In this document: positions 1 through 4,837 of the stretch, piece after piece
How positions within the stretch are numbered: the first letter of the stretch is position 1
Layout: the number at the start of each line of letters is the position of its first letter
Virus record (IMG/VR): IMGVR_UViG_3300030329_004528
Coordinates: 1-20,475 of that record
Source of the DNA: a virus
Length of the DNA stretch: 20,475 bases
Strand: one strand, 5' to 3'
The notes under the pieces: model-generated
What the model was told of the DNA's origin: nothing
Seen by the model: the letters and a program-made list of their open reading frames with translations, nothing else
Database searches by the model: none
Position numbers and translations under genes: made by a program

Positions 1-251
1 TCGTTGCCATCGGCCTGCGCTGTAATGTGCTCGGCCAGCAGCCCGGCCCAGTAGTTTTCGGCGGTCTGGAACATCTCGGGGTTGTACCATTTGCCTTCCG
101 TGTTCACGCCTTCCTTTCGATAGAGCGGCGGCATGGGCTTGGGGACATCCATGAATGTCGCGGCGATGTCTCTGTATTTCTCCAGCGCTTTTTCAAGGCA
201 CTCCAATTCGATTAGTCTGTATGTCATACCGTAAATGTCCTGTACTCTCAT
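1..251 (-). CDS. Hypothetical protein, 3' end outside window
   Basis: Leftward open frame that starts at an ATG at 251-249 and runs off the left edge, giving 83 visible codons. The start is supported by a 4-nt ATGA overlap with the stop of the gene upstream on the same strand (TGA at 250-248), typical of translationally coupled phage genes. The visible protein begins MRVQDIYGMTYRLIELE and has an amphipathic helical N-terminus (about residues 10-30) followed by a Pro-rich stretch and WY/YW aromatics. I do not recognise the family. It is the last visible member of the leftward operon of small genes. An in-frame Met at residue 9 is an alternative start. Confidence 0.7.
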   Translation of the reverse strand, partial: MRVQDIYGMTYRLIELECLEKALEKYRDIAATFMDVPKPMPPLYRKEGVNTEGKWYNPEMFQTAENYWAGLLAEHITAQADGN

Positions 252-439
252 ATTATGTTGTAGGGTTGAAAGGTCTTGCCCTTGCTTGGGTGCTTTTCGA
301 CATGGCGATCGACCATGTTTAGAAACTCCGCTTCTAGGCGGTTGAGGTAGGCGTCGCTGACGCGCGTCAGCCCCGCAACCTTGGCCCTCTTGGAGCCAAG
401 GATGCGGGTGCGTGTTAGTTTTCTGTTTATGTAACTCAT
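248..439 (-). CDS. Small basic hypothetical protein
   Basis: 63-aa protein beginning MSYINRKLTRTRILG. I chose ATG 439-437 because it overlaps the upstream gene's stop as TGATG, and the frame ends with ATGA coupling to the next gene. A longer reading of the same frame, up to about position 700, would lie antiparallel in codon phase to the well-formed gene 439-741 and has arginine-rich, shadow-like composition, so I reject it. The N-terminal half is rich in Lys and Arg (SKRAKVAGLTRV) and the C-terminal half is an acidic/basic helix (YLNRLEAEFLNMVDRHVEKH). This could be a small nucleic-acid-binding or regulatory protein, but no family is recognised. Confidence 0.65.
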   Translation of the reverse strand: MSYINRKLTRTRILGSKRAKVAGLTRVSDAYLNRLEAEFLNMVDRHVEKHPSKGKTFQPYNII

Positions 440-741
440 CAGTCGTCCTTGTTCATATCTGCGGCTTGCGTGACCCACTCCGGCAAGGGCGCTTTCAGCG
501 TAGATTTGTCCTGTATCGCGTACCAAGCCAGCGCCTCGTTGAGTAGATCCGCTGCCTTGGCCATCCGCTTCAGCTCGTCGTACAGGCTGTTGCGCGTGTC
601 GAGGCGCTCCAGCACTTCGTGGCCGACGGCTCCGTCTCCATCTCCTCCGACATAGGTCTGGCCGTAGGCGTGGAGAATCCCCGGCAGGATGCCCTCCCAA
701 GTGGGCGTTAGGTCGATCGTTTTATTGGTTTTTTCGCTCAT
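439..741 (-). CDS. Hypothetical phage protein
   Basis: 100-aa acidic protein starting MSEKTNKTIDLTPTWEGIL. The start is chosen because GAAAGGA lies at a good Shine-Dalgarno distance upstream on the minus strand. The 20 codons further upstream overlap the preceding gene and are therefore unlikely to be translated. It is predominantly helical (LERLDTRNSLYDELKRMAKA, then DLLNEALAWYAIQ), with a WV near the C-terminus. It lies 13 nt after the upstream gene's stop and overlaps the next gene as TGATG. The pattern of a central helical hairpin with an aromatic-rich end is common among small phage accessory proteins, but I cannot assign a function. Confidence 0.7.
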   Translation of the reverse strand: MSEKTNKTIDLTPTWEGILPGILHAYGQTYVGGDGDGAVGHEVLERLDTRNSLYDELKRMAKAADLLNEALAWYAIQDKSTLKAPLPEWVTQAADMNKDD

Positions 742-754
742 GTGTTCTGTCCTT

Positions 755-1045
755 TCAATAGTCGTTTTCGTGCCAAACTTCCCCCGCTGCTGCTGGATCA
801 AACCAGCTCGGCGGTGAGTCGGGGAGCGTTGGGGCTGTAAGCCGCCCTGCGTGGCCCTCTACGGGCAGGCTGGGGTGTTTTGCCTGCGCCTCCTCCATCG
901 TGTCGAAGAACTCGACAGGGATGTCCTGCTGCTGGCCTGCGAGCACGCTGCTCGACCCGTAGGTCTTCGTCGCGTACACGGCCCAGCCGTCGTGTTTGTC
1001 TTTGCGTATTGAGTGGGGTTTTGTTGTTTTATCTTCTCTGCTCAT
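755..1045 (-). CDS. Hypothetical phage protein with C-terminal PPSWFDP motif
   Basis: 96-aa protein. The C-terminus (PDSPPSWFDPAAAGEVWHEN followed by DY) is of a kind I associate with small conserved hypothetical proteins of phages, where a PPxWFDPxxxGExW-like tail recurs. That resemblance is from memory, not a search. The N-terminal half has a basic leader and a small alpha/beta segment (GWAVYATKTYGSSSVLAG) followed by a helix (TMEEAQAKHP). The start ATG at 1045 has no convincing Shine-Dalgarno, only an A-rich leader (CACCACAAAACA), and it follows a GC-rich hairpin at 1061-1087. Function unknown. Confidence 0.75.
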   Translation of the reverse strand: MSREDKTTKPHSIRKDKHDGWAVYATKTYGSSSVLAGQQQDIPVEFFDTMEEAQAKHPSLPVEGHAGRLTAPTLPDSPPSWFDPAAAGEVWHENDY

Positions 1046-1060
1046 TGTTTTGTGGTGTTA

Positions 1061-1091
1061 CGCCGGGCGGGAATTACCCCGCCCGGCTGGG
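1061..1091. repeat. GC-rich inverted repeat, copy 1 of an identical pair
   Basis: Arms GCCGGGCGGG (1062-1071) and CCCGCCCGGC (1078-1087) are perfect 10-bp complements around a 6-nt loop. The 31-bp unit 1061-1091 recurs identically at 1860-1890. It lies in the junction between two leftward genes, just upstream of the start codon at 1045. No T-tract follows on either strand, so it is not a classical intrinsic terminator. An mRNA-processing, stability or protein-binding element is possible. Confidence 0.8.
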
Positions 1092-1094
1092 GTT

Positions 1095-1298
1095 TCAGTT
1101 GGCCCATTGCCCGCCGCCTTCGCGCGGTTCATGGGTTGGCTCGCCGCTACAGCGCGGCCCGATTGCCTCCTCGATCATGTTGTCGATCCAGCGGCGGTTG
1201 CGCTTCAAGAAGTCGCGCATGGAGCCGCCTTCCCTCTGTCGCCAGCGGTACAGCCCCTCGTCGTTGTTGACCCATTGCTCGCGCTCGGTGTCGTTCAT
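1095..1298 (-). CDS. Small hypothetical phage protein (EQWVNNDEGLY type)
   Basis: 67-aa protein beginning MNDTEREQWVNNDEGLYRWW-like (actual residues LYRWRQREGG). The start at 1298 is supported by GGGAGG about 7 nt upstream and by an ATGA overlap with the preceding gene's TGA (1297-1295). The segment EQWVxNDEGLYxW followed by a helix (MRDFLKRNRRWIDNMIEEA) resembles short conserved phage proteins I have seen annotated as hypothetical. The C-terminus is Gly/Pro-rich and probably disordered. Charged and aromatic residues dominate. No enzymatic motif is visible. It is followed by the first GC-rich hairpin of the operon. Confidence 0.75.
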   Translation of the reverse strand: MNDTEREQWVNNDEGLYRWRQREGGSMRDFLKRNRRWIDNMIEEAIGPRCSGEPTHEPREGGGQWAN

Positions 1299-1540
1299 CG
1301 TGCGCCCTCCCATTTGCTTTGCATATCGAGCCAGCGCCGCACGCGCCCGACGGCGCGTGGCTGGCTGTAGTCTTGCGGGACACGGTTCCCGTCCTTGTCG
1401 CGTGCGTCGATCTCGTCATTGATCGCGGTGCGGATCATTGTGTCGTCTGCGTTGTTGGGTAGGTTGAGAGCAACCAGCGTGCAGATGTCCGTGATCGTCC
1501 AGCGGATCGGCGGGTCTTCCTTGTAGTTTTTCCAGCTCAT
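1295..1540 (-). CDS. Hypothetical protein
   Basis: 81-aa protein starting MSWKNYKEDPPIRWTITDI. The start at 1540 is preferred over an in-frame ATG seven codons upstream because the minus strand reads AGAAAGGAAAAAACCA immediately before it, giving a usable Shine-Dalgarno, whereas the upstream ATG lies within that same leader next to a hairpin. It contains a helical segment (ICTLVALNLPNNADD) and a charged middle (MIRTAINDEIDARDKDGN), ending in a Trp/Arg-rich stretch. It overlaps the next gene by 4 nt (ATGA). No family recognised. Confidence 0.7.
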   Translation of the reverse strand: MSWKNYKEDPPIRWTITDICTLVALNLPNNADDTMIRTAINDEIDARDKDGNRVPQDYSQPRAVGRVRRWLDMQSKWEGAR

Positions 1541-1557
1541 TGGTTTTTTCCTTTCTA

Positions 1558-1585
1558 CCAAGGCGGCGCTTTCGCGCCGCCCTGG
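1558..1585. repeat. GC-rich inverted repeat in operon junction
   Basis: GGCGGCGC (1562-1569) and GCGCCGCC (1574-1581) are perfect arms around TTTC, extended after one mismatch by CCA (1558-1560) and TGG (1583-1585). The hairpin sits between the stop at 1594 and the start at 1540 of leftward genes, directly upstream of the next gene's Shine-Dalgarno. No T-run follows on the minus strand. Confidence 0.7.
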
Positions 1586-1593
1586 TGGTGGTT

Positions 1594-1839
1594 TCAGACG
1601 ACGCCAGCGGCGCGTCCCATATCGTCCGCCACGCGCAGATCATGGTCGTCTGCGTGGCCCTCTGCGGGTTTCTCTGCGAGGTCTGCGAACAGCAGCAGCG
1701 CAGCGCGCGTGTTCTCCTGTTGCATCGCCTCAACGATGGCCTGCGCCTTGCGCTTGCCAAAGCCGATCACCTTGCTGCCGTCCTTGTGCAGCTCAATTAT
1801 CGGGTTGCCCTTATATGTGCTGTTTTTTGTCTCGATCAT
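1594..1839 (-). CDS. Hypothetical phage protein
   Basis: 81-aa protein starting MIETKNSTYKGNPIIELHKD. The start is supported by AGAAAGGA eight to nine nt upstream on the minus strand. The N-terminal half suggests a small beta-hairpin unit (TYKGNPIIELHKDGSKVIGFG), a pattern frequent in short phage proteins. A helix follows (KRKAQAIVEAMQQENTRAALLLFADLA), then an acidic tail. It is flanked on both sides by GC-rich hairpins (1558-1585 and 1860-1890). No catalytic motif. Function unknown. Confidence 0.75.
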   Translation of the reverse strand: MIETKNSTYKGNPIIELHKDGSKVIGFGKRKAQAIVEAMQQENTRAALLLFADLAEKPAEGHADDHDLRVADDMGRAAGVV

Positions 1840-1859
1840 GTTTAGTCCTTTCTGGGTTG

Positions 1860-1890
1860 CGCCGGGCGGGAATTACCCCGCCCGGCTGGG
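1860..1890. repeat. GC-rich inverted repeat, copy 2 of an identical pair
   Basis: Arms GCCGGGCGGG (1861-1870) and CCCGCCCGGC (1877-1886). The sequence from 1860 to 1890 is the same as 1061-1091. It lies between the stop at 1895 and the start at 1839 of leftward genes, with the downstream gene's Shine-Dalgarno between hairpin and ATG. No T-tract. Exact conservation, loop included, suggests recent duplication or selection for a specific binding site. Confidence 0.8.
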
Positions 1891-1894
1891 TTTG

Positions 1895-2317
1895 TTATGC
1901 TGGCAAGTGAATGGGCTTGCCGTCCCGATCCAACGCTCCTTGGCGCTTGTACTCTGCGAGGTCTGCCGCTGCCTCTGCGGCGTCGATGGCGGAGAAGCGG
2001 CGCTCCTCCTCGATCCGCTTCAGCTCCTTGAGTGCGGCGGCGTGCTGCGCCACGATAACGGGGCGCGTGCAGCGCTTTTGAACGCTTCCCAACTGGATCA
2101 CCTCGGAATCGAAATCCGACTCGATGCAGTAGCCCGTGACTTTGCCGTCGGCGTCGTGGGTGTATGTGATCCCGTTGTGGGCGCGCGCTGCGCTGTGGAT
2201 CGTGCCGCCCGGCATCCTGCGCGTGCCGATTGTCCAGCCGTCGGTGAGTGTCTCCATGCACCAACCGTGCGTGCGCTTTTCGATGATCGTGCGGGGTAGT
2301 TTTAAGCCTTCAGCCAT
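1895..2317 (-). CDS. Hypothetical protein with C-terminal coiled-coil-like helix
   Basis: 140-aa protein. GGAGGATT upstream of ATG 2317 is a strong Shine-Dalgarno that itself overlaps the end of the preceding gene (stop 2323-2321, 3 nt before the start). The N-terminal two-thirds looks like a beta-rich domain (TDGWTIGTRRMPGG, GITYTHDADGKVTGYCIESD). The C-terminal third is a charged helix (AAALKELKRIEEERRFSAI, then DAAEAAADLAEYKRQG) with coiled-coil character. It ends in DRDGKPIHLPA. No family recognised. The sequence is fluent and codon use matches its neighbours. Confidence 0.75.
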   Translation of the reverse strand: MAEGLKLPRTIIEKRTHGWCMETLTDGWTIGTRRMPGGTIHSAARAHNGITYTHDADGKVTGYCIESDFDSEVIQLGSVQKRCTRPVIVAQHAAALKELKRIEEERRFSAIDAAEAAADLAEYKRQGALDRDGKPIHLPA

Positions 2318-2320
2318 TGT

Positions 2321-2782
2321 TCAATCCTCCTCTGGCAGCCATAGCATCTCAACGACCCGCTGCCCGACCATTGTCCGGCCCAAAAGGAACTCCCAAGAGC
2401 CGATCGGGTGATCGCAAGTGTCGATTTCCCACGACCCCCAGCCCACCGGGCTGATCGCGTTCCGATCCATGACCTGAAGCACGGCGTCAGGCCCGTTAGG
2501 CGCTGGCCAGCGGTCAACCTCAAGGATCACCCTGAAGACATCCCCGCCGACGAATCCGGCGGAGCGCCTGCGGAGGTGCGGCACGACTTTTAAGGCGATG
2601 TCATCCAGCAGCCAATCGGCGCGCGCCATGTCCTTGGTCGTCTTGACGCCGAGCGTGTAGTTGAAGCACTTCACCAGCGGATGATGAAACACTTTTTCGC
2701 TCCCCCCTATGGCATACGCGCGCGCGTGAGCGAGCTGCGACGGCTCACAAGGGCCAGTCTGTTTTTGCGTTATTGTAGTCAT
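2321..2782 (-). CDS. Hypothetical protein, possible DUF6876-like
   Basis: 153-aa protein. The central segment with YTLGVKTTKDMARADWLLDD followed by IAL, then a hydrophobic strand, a CDHPIGSWEFLL segment and a final EMLWLPEED, recalls DUF6876-type proteins (YTxGVxxxxxxxxAYWLLDEI near the start, LPSE-like end). That assignment is from memory and tentative. The start ATG 2782 has an A-rich leader without a clear Shine-Dalgarno. It is the second gene of the leftward operon, separated from the first by a region of hairpins (2799-2847). Function unknown even if the family is right. Confidence 0.7.
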   Translation of the reverse strand: MTTITQKQTGPCEPSQLAHARAYAIGGSEKVFHHPLVKCFNYTLGVKTTKDMARADWLLDDIALKVVPHLRRRSAGFVGGDVFRVILEVDRWPAPNGPDAVLQVMDRNAISPVGWGSWEIDTCDHPIGSWEFLLGRTMVGQRVVEMLWLPEED

Positions 2783-2798
2783 ATTGCGTTTTGTTTGT

Positions 2799-2847
2799 GG
2801 AGCACTAGCGCTCCCCTATGCCCTCCCGGTGAGAGGGCAACGGGGAG
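2799..2847. repeat. Two overlapping hairpins in operon junction
   Basis: A short hairpin GGAGC (2799-2803) / GCTCC (2810-2814) overlaps a symmetrical two-tier hairpin. The latter has CTCCCC (2811-2816) pairing with GGGGAG (2842-2847) and, inside a 3x3 internal loop, GCCCTC (2820-2825) pairing with GAGGGC (2833-2838). The two structures share 2811-2814 and are therefore mutually exclusive, which is attenuator-like geometry. They lie between the stop at 2857 and the start at 2782 of leftward genes. Confidence 0.65.
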
Positions 2848-2856
2848 AGCTAACTT

Positions 2857-3159
2857 TTAATCGTTTTCCCATGCCTTGCGCGGCAGCTCGTAATCGTTTG
2901 CGCCCATCTTTTCACCGCAGGAGCAGCACTTGTAATCGTCGGGGAAATCCTCGTAGACCGCGCCGGGATAACATTCGATCCATTCGGAGGCTTTCAACTG
3001 TCCCTTGGCGCAGCACCACTCATCGTGCTCGCTCGACTTGTTACCGAACCAAACCTGATCGACGGCCATCTCCAGCCCGTTCATCGAGCACGCGCGGCAA
3101 ATGTCGTAGGTATTTCGATCGTCGTCATCGCGATCCATAACTGATTGGAATCTTGGCAT
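2857..3159 (-). CDS. Cysteine-rich hypothetical protein, putative zinc-binding
   Basis: 100-aa protein, first gene of the leftward operon. Cysteines cluster as CRAC (residues 21-24), CC (about 49-50), a single C in WIECYPG and CCSCGEKM near residues 78-85, a spacing consistent with one or two zinc-binding knuckles. It also has an acidic stretch (MDRDDDDRN) near the N-terminus. The start ATG 3159 lacks a Shine-Dalgarno and is preceded by an A-rich leader (AAACACAATAAA). It lies about 50 nt from the predicted start of the leftward transcript. As the promoter-proximal gene it is probably made early in infection. Function unknown. Confidence 0.75.
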   Translation of the reverse strand: MPRFQSVMDRDDDDRNTYDICRACSMNGLEMAVDQVWFGNKSSEHDEWCCAKGQLKASEWIECYPGAVYEDFPDDYKCCSCGEKMGANDYELPRKAWEND

Positions 3160-3214
3160 TTTATTGTGTTTTTTTGCGTTTTTTTAGTTATGGCAACCCC
3201 ATGTTGCCGCGCCC

Positions 3215-3242
3215 ATTCTATGTGAACTACATAGACTGTCAA
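3215..3242 (-). promoter_or_regulatory. Leftward promoter of the small-gene operon
   Basis: Read on the minus strand: TTGACA (3242-3237), 16-nt spacer, TAGAAT (3220-3215). The -35 is perfect for sigma-70-type consensus and the -10 is 5 of 6. It is correctly placed about 55 nt upstream of the first leftward gene in an AT-rich region. Confidence 0.7.
3217..3235. promoter_or_regulatory. Candidate operator palindrome
   Basis: TCTATGT-GAACT-ACATAGA: perfect 7-bp arms with a 5-nt centre, lying across the spacer and -10 of the leftward promoter. A lone half-site ACATAG occurs at 3262-3267, close to the rightward -35. A repressor bound here would block the leftward promoter. The adjacent ribbon-helix-helix gene (3314) is the natural candidate ligand, by inference. 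Confidence 0.55.
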
Positions 3243-3273
3243 TAGTTTTTTAATTCTTTTTACATAGTTTTTA

Positions 3274-3302
3274 TTGACACGCCTTTTTTGCGGGATTATC
3301 GC
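3274..3302 (+). promoter_or_regulatory. Possible rightward promoter
   Basis: TTGACA at 3274-3279 is a perfect -35. The only -10 at 17-nt spacing is TATCGC (3297-3302), which is weak. The 8-mer TATTGACA here is the inverted copy of TGTCAATA (3237-3244), so the two -35 regions are mirror-symmetric. A start near 3309 would make the first rightward gene (3314) nearly leaderless. Confidence 0.4.
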
Positions 3303-3313
3303 TTGCCGCTCGT

Positions 3314-3469
3314 ATGGCAACCTCAGCAACGAGCCGCAAAGTGATGGTGAGCTTTTCCATCGAGCCGACGGAGCTTGAGAGGCTTCGGCGCGCCGCCAGA
3401 GAGGCAGACCGGAGCTTGAGCGCTTACATCAGGAGCCGCCTACGCCACAGGCGGCGCAGAACAGCATGA
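3314..3469 (+). CDS. Ribbon-helix-helix DNA-binding protein, putative repressor
   Basis: 51-aa protein, MATSATSRKVMVSFSIEPTE followed by LERLRRAAREADRSLSAYIRSRLRHRRRRTA. The strand KVMVSFSI, helix TELERLRRAAREAD and helix SLSAYIRSRLR reproduce the MetJ/Arc/CopG ribbon-helix-helix layout, in which the strand residues contact the DNA major groove as a dimer. The C-terminus is Arg-rich. There is no clear Shine-Dalgarno, and the start is close to the predicted transcription start. The stop overlaps the next ORF as ATGA. It is the first rightward gene and lies beside a palindrome within the divergent promoters, so an Arc/Mnt-like autoregulator or early repressor is the likely role (inference). Confidence 0.75.
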   Translation: MATSATSRKVMVSFSIEPTELERLRRAAREADRSLSAYIRSRLRHRRRRTA

Positions 3470-3648
3470 CAACACAACAACGACTCGCAGAGACGGAAGC
3501 AGCCCGGCGCCTTTTTTCGCGCCTAGGGTATGCGATGCAACCCGACGCCGACGGCGTGAAACACTTCGAGAAAATCAGAGATGGCAAGGCTGACCGAATA
3601 CATCCCCGCCGGACTTTACAGCGCCCGGCAGGCCGCAGAGCTGCTTAA
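3466..3648 (+). CDS. Doubtful small ORF overlapping regulator genes
   Basis: 60-aa frame coupled to the upstream gene by ATGA. Residues 1-38 look protein-like (MTTQQRLAETEAARRLFSRL, then GYAMQPDADGVKHFEKI). The last third overlaps the following HTH gene in another frame and is Arg/Pro-rich, shadow-like sequence. Either a short real gene with a long overlap, or a remnant once fused to the following HTH protein and now separated by a frameshift. No Shine-Dalgarno. No family recognised. Confidence 0.4.
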   Translation: MTTQQRLAETEAARRLFSRLGYAMQPDADGVKHFEKIRDGKADRIHPRRTLQRPAGRRAA

Positions 3649-3820
3649 TCTGTCGGTGCGGACAATCCGTGAGCGGCTGGCATCGGGAGAGCTTGAGCGC
3701 CTGCCACTAGGGCCGCGCCAGATCAGGATCAGCAGCAGAAGTCTCAACGCCATGATCGCACAGCGCCTCGCTGCAGATAGAGCACATAAAAGAAAAGAAC
3801 CGACGCCGGAATCGGTTTAG
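3581..3820 (+). CDS. MerR/excisionase-type helix-turn-helix protein
   Basis: 79-aa protein. Residues 13-55 (YSARQAAELLNLSVRTIRER, then LASGELERLPLG and RQIRISSRSLNAMI) fit the HTH_17/excisionase pattern: a helix-turn-helix with S-A-R-Q-A-A-E-L and a wing ending in the R-I-S-S/L motif. Such small proteins act as transcription regulators or as directionality factors. No integrase is visible here, so a regulatory role is more likely. The C-terminus is basic (AADRAHKRKEPTPESV). The Shine-Dalgarno is weak. It is the second of three consecutive DNA-binding genes. Confidence 0.75.
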   Translation: MARLTEYIPAGLYSARQAAELLNLSVRTIRERLASGELERLPLGPRQIRISSRSLNAMIAQRLAADRAHKRKEPTPESV

Positions 3821-4106
3821 GGCGCAAATAATTCCAACAAAAGGGAAGCAGAGCCAGAACACGCCTAGAGCTAGATCATACGATAAACAATCGAGATGCA
3901 GAGAGCCAAAATGCTAACAAATAAGCCTATTCTACTCAATTTGTGTCAATTCCGTGCCAAATATCGCGACAAACAGTTTGACGCACGCGAACCGCGCACG
4001 CGAACGCGCCCGCGAACGCGCGAGGCGGGGGGGGGGTCATCGCGAAGCGGCCCCGGCCCTATCGCGACATGGATTACTACTCACGGAAAATCTAGTAAAT
4101 GGGCCT
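3821..4106. other. Intergenic region with GC-rich direct repeats and a G10 tract
   Basis: No convincing gene. The left half (3821-3960) is A-rich. The right half holds three direct repeats beginning CGCGAAC at 3986, 3999 and 4011 (13, 12 and 12 nt), then a run of ten G at 4027-4036. Two frames stay open through it (from ATG 3896 and GTG 3954), but their products are Arg/Thr/Pro repeats dictated by the GC repeats, so I treat them as non-coding. The region could hold a promoter or protein-binding sites for the downstream HTH gene. Confidence 0.5.
3986..4022. repeat. Three tandem GC-rich repeats (CGCGAAC units)
   Basis: CGCGAACCGCGCA (3986-3998), CGCGAACGCGCC (3999-4010) and CGCGAACGCGCG (4011-4022). 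Near-tandem, 12-13-bp period, CpG-rich. They lie about 90 nt upstream of the HTH gene at 4107. Confidence 0.7.
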
Positions 4107-4562
4107 ATGACAGATGAAATGATTTCAGAGAAGGAGCTGGCTCATCGATTAGGAGTCACCCGTAATGTCCTGCGATCTCATCGTGAGACCGATTTGGTAA
4201 AAAACGCCGATTGGAAAAAAAACGGGCGTGTCATTGAGTACACCAGCGCTGGCGTAGAGAGCCTGATGAAACTCTTGGGGGTAGAGGGGGCCAAAAACGA
4301 AAAAAACGGCGTCAGCGAGCGTTCTAGGCCCAAAGAAATGCTGGTGCTGGTTGCGGAGGGATTTCATCCCAGAAGATTCGCCAATTCAAAAATGCTTCCG
4401 ACGGTCACAAAGAGTGGCGAGGCCGTTTGGGTCAGGGTGAAGGACAACAAGAATTTCAGAGCTATCGACTATCGCAGGGAGCGCATGGAGCTGCCGGTGG
4501 TGTGGGACGGCAGGGTTTGGGTGCTTAACCGGCCCTGCCCTCGATGGCTCGGCAAATGGTGA
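4107..4562 (+). CDS. HTH-containing hypothetical protein, putative regulator
   Basis: 151-aa protein starting MTDEMISEKELAHRLGVTRN. Residues 6-30 (ISEKELAHRLGVTRNVLRSH) resemble a helix-turn-helix, and the following segment with DWKKNGRVIEYTSAGVESLM resembles the wing and dimer helix of MerR-like phage regulators. The C-terminal half (MLVLVAEGFHPRRFANSKM, then GEAVWVRVKDNKNF) looks like a small beta domain. I chose ATG 4107. An in-frame GTG at 3954 would add 51 codons encoded by GC repeats and the G10 tract. The Shine-Dalgarno is weak. It sits directly before the replication genes and may control them or assist initiation. Confidence 0.65.
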   Translation: MTDEMISEKELAHRLGVTRNVLRSHRETDLVKNADWKKNGRVIEYTSAGVESLMKLLGVEGAKNEKNGVSERSRPKEMLVLVAEGFHPRRFANSKMLPTVTKSGEAVWVRVKDNKNFRAIDYRRERMELPVVWDGRVWVLNRPCPRWLGKW

Positions 4563-4837
4563 GCGCTGAATGGCGAAAAATAGAGTTTCAGAAAATTGTG
4601 GAACGAGTCAACCACAAGCGGAGGAGGCTTCGCTGGTCTTGGGTCAAGATCGAGCGAGCTGGTCAACCCTCCAAGGTGGCGCTGGTCGATCCACAGGGCC
4701 AGTTGTGGCTCCTGAAGATGAACAAGGGCGCTTGGATTAAACCGTATGGGGAAACCTCTGACATGGCTGGCAATCAACGAGGAGATAGACAACCCAAGAA
4801 CAAAGCTGTTGCTGGTAGCAATGGCAGCGCTGGCTAA
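4544..4837 (+). CDS. Small basic hypothetical protein upstream of initiator
   Basis: 97 aa from ATG 4544, overlapping the previous stop by 19 nt. In-frame alternatives are ATG 4556 and GTG 4559, the latter giving a GTGA overlap with the preceding TGA (4560-4562). The central part (KRRRLRWSWVKIERAGQPSK, then VALVDPQGQLWLL) looks like a small basic beta-sheet unit. The last 30 residues overlap the initiator gene in another frame and look like by-product sequence (AGNQRGDRQPKNKAVAGSNG). No family recognised. Its position in the replication module suggests an accessory role. Confidence 0.5.
   Translation: MARQMVSAEWRKIEFQKIVERVNHKRRRLRWSWVKIERAGQPSKVALVDPQGQLWLLKMNKGAWIKPYGETSDMAGNQRGDRQPKNKAVAGSNGSAG

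Noticed and set aside
1062-1087. The paired GC-rich hairpins as intrinsic terminators
   Set aside because: No T-run follows on either strand at either copy, so intrinsic termination is unlikely.
880-1422. Plus-strand open frame of 180 codons over the leftward operon
   Set aside because: Crosses three leftward genes and two hairpins. The product is Arg/Ser/Cys-rich shadow sequence. The leftward genes have overlapping starts and stops and Shine-Dalgarno sites.
3954-4106. N-terminal extension of the HTH gene from GTG 3954
   Set aside because: The added residues are dictated by GC repeats and the G10 tract (Arg/Glu/Ala repeats) and are unlikely as protein. ATG 4107 opens a clear HTH domain.
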